Shown here piece by piece: positions 53,368-64,000 of a stretch of 64,000 nt of DNA. Made by a program: the position numbers and the translations under genes. A model generated the notes under the pieces. The model was not told the origin of the DNA. It did no database searches and saw only the letters and a list, made by a program, of their open reading frames with translations. Source of the DNA: Lepidodermella squamata (Eukaryota > Gastrotricha); the NCBI GenBank assembly GCA_047495785.1, contig JBLDXI010000019.1, positions 2,666,001-2,730,000 on the forward strand, given 5' to 3'. How positions within the stretch are numbered: position 1 is the first letter of the stretch; each line of letters opens with the position of its first letter.

Positions 53368-54298
53368 CGAATAATTCACCTCATCTAAATTGGAGAAAAT
53401 GAGCTAGTAAACTCTCTCGCATTGCTATGAATAAGCGCCAGAAAAAAACGCATCGAACCGAGATGAGTGGACAAAGAGGCGTTTATTGAGGCATCAATGT
53501 TGAGGTAATGGACCTAAAATAACAAATGCGCAGTTGTGCGGGGTAGATCGCTCGCAGTTGGTCTATTTTTGTAAAAACTGGGCTGAGAAATAGAATTTGC
53601 CCCGGGGCGTTTTGATAACAATAACAAAACTCTTGAACGCCACACTTTATTGTCCATTTTTCCTAATTGCTCGTCGATCGCTGGACTCGTAACAAATAAA
53701 TAGAATTCGCGCCTGGAAGAAAGCGGAGCGTGAATAAACTGAGTTATTCTTTTAAAGAGTACTCCCATGTAAGTAATCCCCATCGACCCGGCGATTTAAT
53801 ACTTACAATTACCTAATCGGCTATAAAGAAATAACTGCAGTTGCGTTAGCATGAAGTTATCGATCGCTGTCCGTTTAAAAGACGGATAATGTCTCCCATT
53901 TTTCTTTACTCTGGGTAATTTTAATAAAAATCGATGCATGAATAGATATTATCATTTTTACGCACGTGAGGCTAATATATTTCTAAATCACGTGATAAAG
54001 TGGCAGCAGATTAAAAAAGGCCTAGATTTTATGACGACAATTTTGGTTAAATTTCTTTTTTTTTCGTGGGATTATTATCGGGCTTTTTACGAGAAATGTA
54101 AAGGTTAAGTCACGACGGCCGCTTGGGTACTTGAGTATCCACGTCGACATCCTTCATGGTGCTCGAGTTATCGACCAACATTATACAAAGTAGAACTCTG
54201 CTTTTTTGAAAACCATCGATTCACACCCCGCAAATTCGATTATTCACAAGTCTGGGACAAAGCAAGTGGGTTTATTGTTTGCGGTGATTCATCTTTTG
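53368..54298. other. Intergenic L6-L7, no gene seen
   Basis: AT-rich upstream region of L6 and downstream region of L7. No coding support. Confidence 0.5.
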
Positions 54299-56267
54299 TC
54301 AAGCCGCCATTTTGCTGAAATATACAATATCCGCAATAATCACTACCATTGTGATAGAAATGAAAACGGTCAAGTCAGTAAGTCTTGTAAAATTGATCGT
54401 CTTGGAGCCGAAGTGATATTTTTTTGCCAAAGTTGAGAGTGGTACTGCAATCAGGGTGTATATTGTTAGCAGGATGCCGCAGATGTATTTGATGATGATC
54501 ATTGATACCATGTAGACAGTTTCGGAAGAGCGTGGAATGCTGTTGAAGATTAACGCCAACAGAACAGAGTTGGCTAGGACCGCAGTCATTGCGAATGACG
54601 ATCTGATCAAAACATGAATAGAAAGCATTTGAAAATAAACTTGTGTTGCAACCTTTGTAGTAATCTTATGAATCTTTTTATATAGGACAGATGAATACGC
54701 CAAATTGAAACCAGATTAAGAGTTGTACGATGAACATCTCAGATCGACTACGCTTCTTTGTTGCCCACATCACCCTGCCAGCTCTACCTTTCTAACGAAT
54801 CATATCTCTCTTCTCCGACGTATTTACTGATTTCATCCTTCATCCGAACATAGCACTCTGATTCTTCGACAGACAAGTTAGCCTTAAGACTAACTTGTCA
54901 ATAAAATTGTCTGGAAGCGGGTTCAATCACTTGGATATAATCGAATCGTATGATCTATACGGGGTCAACATCAGGACAATATTCAAGTCCCAGAAGGCCG
55001 TTTGAGAGCTTTTGTTCCATTAGCCTTACAGTTAAGACGTATTCTGTTTCAGTGGATAAGAAACTAAGGATAGGAGCGAAAATGGACACGCCATTGGAGC
55101 TTAGGCAGATTTAGTATCGGGAAATTGCAATCTAATCTTTGGTTTTGAGATGAAATCTGTCGGGTCTGATCAAAGCTTTACCAGGTTGATCTCCATTTTG
55201 ATCAGGTGAAGGCTCAAACGACTACATTTTAACTGAAAAATCTCCAATTAAGTAGATATTTTGTACCTGTCTGACAGCTTTGGAGGCAAAGCCAAGCAAG
55301 CCATTTGAAGAATGAATGTTCCATAGGTCGGCAACATCACATTAGCGACATAGTACTGGTATTTTCGTTTGAAGGATATCGACAGTCTAAGGTAAGAGTA
55401 CTGATTCATCGACTCCGCCACAGTGTAAACCTCCCCTGATAAGGCAGATGAATTAGAGTGATCGATGCCATGATCTTCAATGTCGCCATCCAGATCCCAA
55501 ACCTCTGTATCGCTGATAAAACTCTGAACAGCCGATCTATCGATAGCAAATCGATTCAAGTTGAACATGAGATGCGTAGCTGGTTCAATTGCAGAAAACA
55601 CCAGCGTGCAGGTTAGCTTGTCAAATGGGAATTTTGCGAATGAGAACTCCGAACAAGATGTATCGACTCTCCGATAGAGTCCGATAGAAACTTTCGGCTC
55701 TTTCACGTCCCTGTCCCCAAACGGGTATATGAAAAGCTTCTCCGATATCGTGTCGAGAGGTAGTGGATCTCTTGCCGCGTTGTTGTGGTATAAAAGAGGC
55801 TGCCAAGCTGATCGTGCGGGTATTTGGAAGTAAGTTCTCTCTTTTGCCAGCTTCGACCAAGGTCCGCATAGTAGGTTATTCGCTGGTGTCACTTTCTCGT
55901 CATTCAACTGGTTGCAGTTATTCAGCTGGGGACATGGAAGTTTCCAATCGAAGAAGAAAGTCCCGAAAATTGATAACCGCTTTTCTATGTCGTCGATTTC
56001 CATTAGTCGAAACAGAAGTACGGAGATGTTGACTGCAAGAGGTGCGGTGAAATCGTTATATGCTTGTGTCCGGAGAGGCACATCAAGAGAAGTAAAAGCC
56101 GGGCACCAATTACGGAAGGCATCGTCGAAATCGCCGACCGGATCAGGGCTATTTTCAGAAAATTTACTAATTAAACAAAAGCCGACAGTTCATTCAGACC
56201 TTTTATTCTGTGCGTAACAAACCAGCGGATTTCCTACAACAGCTAAAAGCCAAAGTCTTTTCCACAT
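54299..56267 (-). CDS. L7: nicotinic-like Cys-loop channel subunit (three exons)
   Basis: Exons 56200-56267, 55267-56148 and 54299-54602 (51-bp and 664-bp introns, both phase 2) give 417 residues. Exon 1 reads MWKRLWLLAVVGNPLVCYAQ, a signal peptide. Extracellular domain: VGDFDDAFRNWCPAF, AWQPLLYHNNAARDP, Cys-loop CSEFSFAKFPFDKLTC, EVWDLDG, then VYTVAESMNQYSYLRL. M1 ANVMLPTYGTFILQM. M2 region PPKLSDR-SSFAMTAVLANS, IPRSSETVYMV, and M4 ending YFSKMAA. The short first intron shows the ancestral leader-exon arrangement directly and supports the longer-range exon 1 assignments in L4, L5 and L6. Confidence 0.9.
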
Positions 56268-56786
56268 AATTTCAAAGATCTTCCCTGTAGAAGACAAGAA
56301 GAAATTACAATAAGAACGACAATGCAATCAAAGCCACTCTCTTGTGTCAATATTTACCACCGGTAATGGGTATACTGATAGCAAGGTAGCAATGATAACT
56401 TCCTGGATAGCCAGAATTCAAATATTTGTTTACTCGTTTGCTGGCATTTTTGTTCGCTTGCAGACTGTTGCATTGAAAAATCGGAAGTCCTCAGCTATAA
56501 CATACCATGAAAAAATGAGAAACAGGAGATATCCGGAACGAAGAATCCAAAAATGTTTATGTTTATTTATATATGTATTTGTGAATAAGTCAATAGGCTT
56601 TTTCCTTCAATTTATTAAATATTAGATTATAAATAGATAGGATGTAAACATCTGAAATATTTGGAGCTGATTTTAGAGAAATGATACAAGTTTCAGGCTC
56701 AAAAGCAGAGCGACCCTCAGAGAAGGACATCTTTAGTTCTACAAAGGTGTTTAGTAATTTTTACTACAGCAATTAATTTAACATTT

Positions 56787-58031
56787 TCAGCGTTGATGGA
56801 GCATTTTCCTGAAACAGTAGGCGTCAATGATTACGACGATGAGACCAACCGAAGACACGATAGCTATATCGATAAGTCGAATGTAACTAATCGAAAAAGA
56901 AACCAGCTTCATCGACACAAATACCCTTCTCCCATATTTAGCACTGTTTCCTCTAGAAACCATAGCAAGAGTATAGAGGGTCAAAGCAACCCCAGCAGCG
57001 TATTTTATGGAAATCATCATAACCAAGTAAACCGTCTCTGAGGTCCGTGGTATCAAAGAGAAGGCCATCCCAAGCAAAACCGAATTCGCCAAAACAGTCG
57101 TCATTGCGTAATACGGCCGATCTGTTGAATGAGGTGGCATAGCAATCGCCGCAAGTTGGAGCACGAAAGTGCCATATGTTGGTAGGAAAACGTTTGCTAT
57201 AAAATAGTGAGGTTTTCGCCTGAATTTGACGGAATAGGTCAGATAAGTATATCTATCCGTTGTTTCTTCAACTAAATCAGATCGGCCTCCAACGGCTTTT
57301 GTATCGTTAACATCAGATGTCTCGTCAAGTTCCCATATCTCGGATTCTAGAAGAAATTTGTCTTTCACAGATATGTCGATGCCGAATCGAAGGACCTGGT
57401 AGTAAAGGTAGCTAGATGGCTCTTCACTGCCAAAGGAAATCAAACATTCCAACGAGTCGAATGGAAAATTTGTGAATGAAAATGTGTCGCAGATTGTGTC
57501 CACCCTACGGTAGATCCCGATGAATCCAGACGGAGAGTTGCTTTGCCTCCAAAATGGGTAAACGAATACTTTGTCAGATGAGGAACTTGGAAAAAGACTC
57601 GCGCCTTCGAACCCATTTACGTGACTAGGATTGGGATGCCAGGCAGATGATAAATTGCGTTGGAAATGGTAATCATCTCTCAAATCAAAGCCGTTAGATT
57701 GGCATATGGAATTTTGTAAGAGGCTTTCATCTCTCAGCTGGTCACAACTTGCCAGCCGATCGCAAGGGTAATTCCATGCGAATGTGAAGTAGATGAAAGA
57801 TGAGAATCTTTTGTCGAGGTCGTTGATTTCGATAAACCGAAACAGCAGAGCCGTCGCATTTACAACCAAGGGACTCGTGAAATTCGACCAAGCAACAGTC
57901 TCACTGGGTAAGCTTTTAGATAACACAGCCGGGCACCACCCTAGGAAAGCGTGCTCGAAATCGGTTGAAAATGCTGGATTTATCCCCGCCGAATAGCCAA
58001 TGCAAAGAGAGAACAAAATGACAAAAATCAT
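56787..58031 (-). CDS. L8: intronless nicotinic-like Cys-loop channel subunit
   Basis: A single exon. The start at 58031 gives MIFVILFSLCIGYSAG, a good signal peptide, and 414 residues; an in-frame Met further upstream (58190) gives no sensible leader. Extracellular domain: AFLGWCPAV, AWHPNPSHVNGF (diverged loop A), Cys-loop CDTFSFTNFPFDSLEC, EIWELDE. M1 ANVFLPTYGTFVLQL. M2 region PPHSTDRPYYAMTTVLANSV with 9' Leu, IPRTSETVYLV, M4 ending FRKMLHQR. Like L3 it has lost the intron before M2. It is divergently paired with the K2P gene, with 465 bp between the start codons. Confidence 0.9.
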   Translation of the reverse strand: MIFVILFSLCIGYSAGINPAFSTDFEHAFLGWCPAVLSKSLPSETVAWSNFTSPLVVNATALLFRFIEINDLDKRFSSFIYFTFAWNYPCDRLASCDQLRDESLLQNSICQSNGFDLRDDYHFQRNLSSAWHPNPSHVNGFEGASLFPSSSSDKVFVYPFWRQSNSPSGFIGIYRRVDTICDTFSFTNFPFDSLECLISFGSEEPSSYLYYQVLRFGIDISVKDKFLLESEIWELDETSDVNDTKAVGGRSDLVEETTDRYTYLTYSVKFRRKPHYFIANVFLPTYGTFVLQLAAIAMPPHSTDRPYYAMTTVLANSVLLGMAFSLIPRTSETVYLVMMISIKYAAGVALTLYTLAMVSRGNSAKYGRRVFVSMKLVSFSISYIRLIDIAIVSSVGLIVVIIDAYCFRKMLHQR

Positions 58032-58496
58032 TTCCGCTTGTAGCAACGGAATTTCGAATGTAAGGGCAAACTTCCACCTTCCACAGCAGAAAGGTTTACT
58101 TTCAAATGTCATCCGAGCAAATAAGTGGTAAATCGATTGAATGCAATTCCCGTTTTTATGCATTATTATTGTTTGAGCTTCTCCCTCCACGACTTTGAAG
58201 CATCGATTCGAATCTTACACTACAAAAATATCTTATTGATATGAAAAATGCAATCGATAATGATTGATTAATTAGCACACTTTTTGCTATGTTTTTCTTG
58301 AAGGTTTGAATTCTAATCGTCAGAATAATTAACAAGCTAGTTTCCAAGCATCACCCGTTGTTTGTTTCATAACTCACTTCTTGCGATCTGACTCATCAAT
58401 AAATAATCTTATCCTTATCAATACTATTCTAGTGAAAAATCACTCCCTTCAACTTTTTCTGGACTCAGCTAAATGTTGCTTTGAATCTGGGCTTTG
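58032..58496. promoter_or_regulatory. Shared upstream region of L8 and the K2P channel
   Basis: The two start codons face away from each other across 465 bp of AT-rich DNA with no other gene. A shared or bidirectional promoter is possible. No specific element was recognised. Confidence 0.4.
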
Positions 58497-59942
58497 ATGG
58501 CACCCAAATGCTTCTCCAAATTAACATCACCAGACAACTATCGCCAGCTCGCTATGATAGTATTAAATTGTTATCTTATAGCTGGAATGTTCATATTCAA
58601 CGCAATTGAATCTCCATACGAGAATTCCAACCGCCTGAAACAGCTTCGGCAGTTAGGCATCACCGTTTGTGGCACAAATGAACAATCTATAAACACGACG
58701 GTTCAAACAATCACAATAAATTTCGGTCAACAGTCTATGCTAGAAAATGTAACGATCCTCTCCATTCATCGCAGTCTCTCAGACCCTGATTCGATTGAAG
58801 TCCAATTCTATCGAAAAATCCAAACTAATTGTTACGATATTACTGCCCAAGCAAGCGACACCTCTGATCGCCCAGTTGACATTAGCAAGTGGTGTTTGTC
58901 CGGCTCGTTATTCTTCTCGGTGACCCTGTTGACCACAATCGGCTACGGCATGCTTGCACCCTCGAGTAGTCTCGGCAAGTTCGCATGTTGCCTCTACGCT
59001 TTCATTGGAATCCCACTTATGGCCATCGTTCTACAGTATATCCGCGAGCTTTCAGTCACTGTAGCGTTACATTTCGAACGGCGGTTTCTATTGCCATTGC
59101 TTCAACGCTGTTGCAAGTCACGGCCTGCTGTCATTTTCGACATCGACGATTACAGTTGCAATTCAGCCCATGCGCTGGATAAGCCGCATTTGCTGCTCTA
59201 CTTTGTCTTCCTCGTGTTTAGCATGATTTGCATACTTCTTCCGAGCGTCATGTTCACTTACCTTGAGGGTTGGGACTACGTGACATCCATGTACTACAAC
59301 TACATATCCTTGTCGTCAATAGGTATGCTGCATCTGAGACCGGTAACAAAGGGTGCACTGTAAAAAATAGGGGTGTAATTGCCCTAAAAATAGCCCCCAC
59401 TGTGCATGGTAAATAGCACACGCAGTGCATTGGAATTACTCCTTACCAATTTTTTTCTTAAGGAGTATTTACCCACAGCAATGATTTTTTAACGTCGAAA
59501 AATAGGCATTTACTCCTAAAAAAAACTTGAGTTTGGGTAAATATCCGAGAAAATTACCCCCTTATTTTTTACAGTGTCGGGTGGGAAGGGCGATGGGACT
59601 TGTTTTTACCAACTTTCTACTTCAGTTTATATTTATCCATATATTTCGAATATTCTCCTAAAACCTAAAACCTAAAATTAGCTGAATGCTGATTCTCTCA
59701 TCTCAGGCTTCGGCGATTTTGCAGCTGTTTCAAATCGAGGATCGCCCCTCGCGCGATACAAAGAAGACTGGGAAGTTGCTTTGTACCTCGTCTTCGTCAT
59801 GATTTGGATAGTAACATGCATGCCGGTGACGGACGCTCTGGCGCAGATAAGCCAGCGCGGTTACGAGTCCCTGCTCAAGCGGATTGACACCGCGGTGACA
59901 AATATCGGCATTAGGAATCAAGTTGATGGCTCTAGAGATTAG
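58497..59942 (+). CDS. Two-pore-domain (K2P) potassium channel
   Basis: Two exons, 58497-59322 and 59707-59942 (phase 1, SSIG|FGDF), encode 353 residues. TM1 is about residues 20-40 (LAMIVLNCYLIAGMFIFNAI). A long first extracellular loop carries several sequons. Pore 1 is SVTLLTTIGYGMLAP, then TM2 (FACCLYAFIGIPLMAIVLQY), TM3 (LYFVFLVFSMICILLPSVMF), pore 2 ISLSSIGFGDF, completed only by splicing, and TM4 (YLVFVMIWIVTCMPVTDAL). Both selectivity filters are canonical, so a functional K+ leak channel at the plasma membrane is expected. The C-terminal tail is short (about 40 residues). The intron carries a MITE. Confidence 0.92.
59356..59576. mobile_element. MITE in the K2P intron
   Basis: 221 bp with ends CACTGTAAAAAATAGGGG and, in reverse complement, CACTGTAAAAAATAAGGG. 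The interior is partly self-complementary (GGAATTACTCC, AAGGAGTATTTACCCA). No coding capacity. A target duplication is not clear; GGGTG flanks both sides, but with a 2-nt offset on the right. Confidence 0.75.
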
Positions 59943-60358
59943 GAATCAGGGCACGAGCAACTGCTAATAGATCAAATTGCAAACTTATATCACTAGTTGC
60001 TTAACGTCGATATTCTGTTGAGTTCATCTCAGTTAAAACCTGCACTGAGTGCAGGATATCCGACAGTAATGCTGTAAAATTCTCTCGATGTTGCGTTTTA
60101 TTCTGACGAAATGGCAAGCTATGAGGGCATATCGACACTGAGAGAAATCGAGCTATTTCAGGAACTCTAAAGCCCTCGAGTAAATGCTAGAAGTATCTTA
60201 CCCTACATATATTCATGTCACTGGTATGAAGGTGTTACTTAGCTTCTCCATTTTAAAACCTTCAACTTCCGCTGAGGATGCACATTGGCGTCCTGCCAAT
60301 GAGAGATGGATATATGATCAAATTTTCAATAGTCCAGATGATCGAACAAATTTAAACA
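59943..60358. other. Intergenic K2P-GPCR
   Basis: 416 bp holding the K2P 3'UTR and the GPCR upstream region. No further gene is seen. Confidence 0.5.
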
Positions 60359-62767
60359 ATGAAAACTGCTACATTTTTTGCATGGCTAAGCCTAACAACT
60401 TTCAGCGCTTTTTCAACAAGGTCTAAATCGCTGGATATTATCGCCGTTCTGAATGGGAAAGCTTGCAACACTGCCGTACAGGTCGCCGTGGATGCCGTCA
60501 ATTCAAGCCCTTCCATCTTGCCTGACTTCAACATATCCGTCACCGAAATTCTCCAAAACTACTCCGTCAACGTAAAATTTGGGGAAGAAGGCTATCAAGC
60601 CATTCTTGCGCCAAAACAAGTGGTCGAGTACGTAGAGAATTTTTCAGCTTCACGGAATCGAATTCTAGCGCCAATCGTCATTGGAACATGGTTTGCTTGC
60701 ATCACCTCGGCTCGAGTCATTCGAGCCTACAACATGGTCCAGTTCTCCCCAGGATGTAATAGCGTTCCCTTCACAGCGAACCGCAAAGACCTGCCTAACA
60801 TGTGGCGCTACCGAAATTCCGTCGACCTGATGGGCCTCGGAATAGCCTATGCCGTTAAGGCTATTGGCAACTGGAAGCAAATGGCTATTGTCTACAACCA
60901 AGCTAATCAAGCCAATTTCCAGTTCGCTTTAGGCCTGCAAAAGCTGGTCAACTCGATTGGAATCGACGTAGTTTGGTTCAACAGCGTGACAGATGTTGAC
61001 GCTGCAATTATTGAATCGCTGAAAGCTAGCCGCGCTCGAATAATCGCACATGGCTTTAGCGATCCTTTATTCTTCAGACTTCTCTGCATCGCCTACATGA
61101 ACGGCGTGAAAGCGCCCCACTACGCTTTTGTTTTCATAGCTCCCGCGGTTTTCGATCCCAATCTAGTGGATGAATCGACCCTACCGGATGGCTGCACGAG
61201 AAAAATGTTGAGGGAACAATCTGTTATTTCGTTGTTCGCTGGAACATTTACATTCAGCCTACAAAACTACGGACCGACAAATTTCGGCTATGACCTCGCG
61301 AAATTCGAGGAACGATACGAAAATCTCACGAGAGGAGTCAAGTATGCGGATCACAACACTCGCCACCCTTGTTTCGACGCCGCCCAAGCCGCTTTACTCA
61401 CCCTGCATAGATCAAATGCAATTTTGAAGGCGAAAGGTAATCTAACACTTGAAGATTTCGCAACAGAGCCGGAAGTTATCATGCGAACTATCAACTCTAC
61501 AGTTTCGACGCTTGATATGACCGGATTAATGGGGCATTACCGGTATTCTGAACGTTTGGAATTCGACTATTTGCCAATCCATGTGGCTCAAGTCGACCCA
61601 CGTGATAATTCACTAAGAATTTTGGTTGAACTTAAGTTTGCTGGAGATAGCATTGCTGATTTGTACAATTTATCGCATTACCGAGCGAAGAACATTGCCC
61701 CGCCAATCTGGTGGACACGGAACAATAAGCCAGTAAACGATTTGTCGACTATAATCAGAATGGACTCAACAATTCCGATTAGATTCACTGCAGCTCTTAT
61801 CGCTTGCTCTGCAACTCTGAGTATAATCGAGGTAGTATTGTTTTCGCTCAAATTCCACGCGGGAGATGATACTTCATCAATTTTCGACCGACGGTCCTCA
61901 TCTATATTTCTAATCGGCTGTTTGCTGCTTAACTTGACCGCTGTATTTCAAGCGATTGATATTGATTCGTTGCAGGCTGTATGCTTCTTACGGCCAGCTA
62001 TCAATATTGCTGGAGCTTCTATGTGCATTTTCTACCTTTCTACTGCGAATCTTATCATCAAAAGAACAGCTGAGCTGAATTTAATCGAAGCTCGCCGGAG
62101 CTCTGCTGTATCTCAGCTAAGTTCTCGGGCTTCTAGCTCGACAGTTGTATGCCCGCAGCAGGATACAAGACGAAGTTCAATTATTATCCCAGGTCAATCT
62201 AGAATTTCGATTCCGAGTAAATTCTCTTCGTCCAACTTGTTGGTCCCTGGGTCCCAGGAAGAAAATTGCTGTTCTCTCACAAAATCGGCGGTGAAGGAGT
62301 TTTATTGTCTAATACCTGTTTCAGTTGTCATTTTCGTAGTGGTCGCATGGCTATGTACATCTTCGTATGCTATCAACACCAGATCTACCGGCGTGAATTT
62401 CGATGAGTCAGAAGACTACTATTTTGAGGTCACCTGGAAAATCTGTGCCCCAGGACCAATTAATGCTTACTGGCTCGCGGCAATCAGCTCAATCCTTGCT
62501 GTAAGCTGTTTAGTGAGCCTCGTCTTTGTTTATCAAACATGGCGTCGAAGATTCCCCCAGGCAGCTATTCAAAGGGAAGTAAGACTAGTGCAACTGAGCT
62601 CCATCAACTCTGCAATGATGTTTGCTCTCGGAGCGGTTTGTGTGACAATTTTGGACGCAAGCCGAGAATCATTGGTCAACAATACTCTGCTGCACAACGG
62701 GGTCGAGGCGAGTTTTCTTTTACTGCAGTCCTTTTCATCAGCAATTATTAGATTTTTTAAAAAGTAG
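60359..62767 (+). CDS. Intronless GABA-B-like class C GPCR
   Basis: 802 residues in one exon. Signal peptide MKTATFFAWLSLTTFSAFS. A periplasmic-binding-protein-type ligand domain spans about 24-430 (LAPIVIGTWFACITSARV, NWKQMAIVYNQANQ). The linker IWWTRNNKPVND (about 448) matches the GABA-B-type IxWxxxxxPxD and replaces the Cys-rich domain of other class C receptors. Seven helices run from about 470 to 800 (TM1 IRFTAALIACSATLSIIEVV; TM7 ASFLLLQSFSSAIIRFF). The loop between TM3 and TM4 is about 75 residues and Ser/Arg-rich. The protein stops two residues after TM7, so there is no C-terminal tail or coiled coil. AATAAA at 62827-62832. The exact ligand is unknown. Confidence 0.88.
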   Translation: MKTATFFAWLSLTTFSAFSTRSKSLDIIAVLNGKACNTAVQVAVDAVNSSPSILPDFNISVTEILQNYSVNVKFGEEGYQAILAPKQVVEYVENFSASRNRILAPIVIGTWFACITSARVIRAYNMVQFSPGCNSVPFTANRKDLPNMWRYRNSVDLMGLGIAYAVKAIGNWKQMAIVYNQANQANFQFALGLQKLVNSIGIDVVWFNSVTDVDAAIIESLKASRARIIAHGFSDPLFFRLLCIAYMNGVKAPHYAFVFIAPAVFDPNLVDESTLPDGCTRKMLREQSVISLFAGTFTFSLQNYGPTNFGYDLAKFEERYENLTRGVKYADHNTRHPCFDAAQAALLTLHRSNAILKAKGNLTLEDFATEPEVIMRTINSTVSTLDMTGLMGHYRYSERLEFDYLPIHVAQVDPRDNSLRILVELKFAGDSIADLYNLSHYRAKNIAPPIWWTRNNKPVNDLSTIIRMDSTIPIRFTAALIACSATLSIIEVVLFSLKFHAGDDTSSIFDRRSSSIFLIGCLLLNLTAVFQAIDIDSLQAVCFLRPAINIAGASMCIFYLSTANLIIKRTAELNLIEARRSSAVSQLSSRASSSTVVCPQQDTRRSSIIIPGQSRISIPSKFSSSNLLVPGSQEENCCSLTKSAVKEFYCLIPVSVVIFVVVAWLCTSSYAINTRSTGVNFDESEDYYFEVTWKICAPGPINAYWLAAISSILAVSCLVSLVFVYQTWRRRFPQAAIQREVRLVQLSSINSAMMFALGAVCVTILDASRESLVNNTLLHNGVEASFLLLQSFSSAIIRFFKK

Positions 62768-62853
62768 AGGATATCGTCAACACCGCCGAAAATGTCGCAT
62801 TTTTAATGCTACTAATTGGTCGTAATAATAAAATCTTGTTATGCCAAAGTAGC

Positions 62854-64000
62854 CTATTCAGAGGTAAGCATCAGGTTGAAGTAAACCACATCGGAAACAA
62901 TCAACACAGATGCTAGTAAAGCTGCAGCGATTATGTCTCCGATTCGAATAACACTGAATTTGTGGCCTTTGAACTTGTACGATGCTGTATGTTTCGAGAA
63001 AGGCAGGACAGCTAGAGTGTAGACAGTCAACAAGACACCTGCTACGTATTTGATGACGACCATCATGACGAGATAGACCGTCTCTGAAGTTCGCGGTATG
63101 TTCGAAAATATCAGCGTCAATAGGAATGAGTTTGCGATTACTGTTGACATTGCAAATGTGGCTCTAAAAAGTTAAAATCAAATTACGAAATTAGCTTTCA
63201 GGGCTGAAACAATGGGCATCAAATATTCAGAACGCCAGACAAATTTCAAAGGGCTAGCGATTTTTCATTTTTTCCGCAATTTAAATCTACGCTGGCCCCA
63301 GAATGGCGTAACTATCTTCCTCAATTGTATCATCAACTCTTGAAGGCACACTGCCATTATATACCTGTCTGAACGTCTTGGCGGCATGAGGAGACTCGAG
63401 AATTGCAGGATCGATGTTCCATAGCTAGGGACCATGACACTGGCGACAAAGTAATTGTACTTCCTCTTAAAGCGTATTCGTAAGTATATGTAGGCATAAC
63501 TATTTGTTGACTCGTTAACATTTATGACTTCGTGATCAAAGGCAGACTGGTTGGAGGTCCGTTTGTTTCTATCGACATCCTGGTCCTCGACTTTCCCATC
63601 CAACTCCCAGATGTCTGTTTGACCCAGGAATGTGTTTCGTACGGACTGATCTATGTTGAAGTCGAGAATGTTGAACTGCAAATATATGGCCTCATCCTCA
63701 GTCGACAAGACAATGGTACACGAGAGTTTATCAAAAGGGAAGAATTTGAACGCAAATGAATCGCAAACAGTGTCGATTCGCCTGAAAAGTCCAAGAAATG
63801 CTGACGGTCCGGTGGAACCCAAACCAAACGGGTAGATGTACACATTATCACCGCTTTCGTATGATTCAAGTGGCCTTGGATTACGATATGCATTGTAATG
63901 TGTCACGTAAGGCTGCCAGATAGTTTGAGCGTTCATTTGAAAATGAACAAAAGGCTGCTCATCAACACTCAAGTCGCACATTTTGTTGTCTTCAACGTTC
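62854..64000 (-). CDS. L9: nicotinic-like Cys-loop channel subunit, 5' end outside window
   Basis: Two exons visible: 63365-64000, running off the window, and 62854-63163. They are separated by a 201-bp phase-2 intron before M2, as in L4-L7. Extracellular part: IWQPYVTHYNAYRNP, Cys-loop CDSFAFKFFPFDKLSC, DIWELDG. M1 ASVMVPSYGTSILQF. M2 region PPRRSDR-ATFAMSTVIANS carries Ile at 9' where most relatives have Leu. M4 ends VVYFNLMLTSE. Its 3' end faces the GPCR 3' end across 86 bp; a TTTAAT (ATTAAA on the minus strand) at 62802-62807 would make the two 3'UTRs overlap. The signal peptide and N-terminal part are missing only because the window ends. Confidence 0.9.

Overview
The window is eukaryotic nuclear DNA from a small invertebrate. 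Genes have short GT-AG introns, often 47-60 nt, with T-rich acceptors. Several genes are tightly packed, and Cys-loop channel subunits and small secreted proteins are expanded in tandem. A nematode or other ecdysozoan fits best. The species cannot be named, and a short interstitial TTAGGG array at 9346-9371 is not the repeat typical of rhabditid nematodes.

1-9300: the 3' part of a cathepsin L-type protease, a tail-anchored membrane protein and a small basic protein, separated by AT-rich DNA with MITE-like elements and a perfect 21-bp hairpin. 6978-16400: three paralogous small secreted glycopeptide genes (F1-F3) and a possible fourth remnant, spaced about 4 kb apart. Transposon debris lies between them, including a pogo/Tigger-like element inside a larger inverted repeat. 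16603-17785: a secreted galaxin-like protein. 17786-22212: no gene seen.

22213-29490: five small secreted proteins (G1-G5) sharing an exon layout and, in G1-G3, the motif CPxxFTxxMCNQP. A first channel gene (L1) is set among them. 29541-30870: a DNAJC22/wurst-like membrane co-chaperone whose J-domain has NPD instead of HPD. 31006-64000: eight more nicotinic-like Cys-loop channel genes (L2-L9), all on the minus strand, plus a plus-strand two-pore potassium channel and an intronless GABA-B-like class C GPCR. A WAP-domain secreted gene is nested inside an L4 intron. A complete MULE DNA transposon with 9-bp target duplications sits in the last intron of L5.

The second half is therefore a signalling neighbourhood: ligand-gated channels, a K+ leak channel and a metabotropic receptor. 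All nine channel genes have an unusual Cys-loop spacing (C-x14-C). Seven keep Asp-Arg just before M2, L2 has Glu-Arg, and none has the anion-channel PAR motif. L3 and L2 lie in one reading frame separated by a single TAG codon. Distant signal-peptide exons were placed for L4, L5, L6 and L7 by matching phase-2 splice junctions. All exon models come from reading the sequence and have no transcript support.
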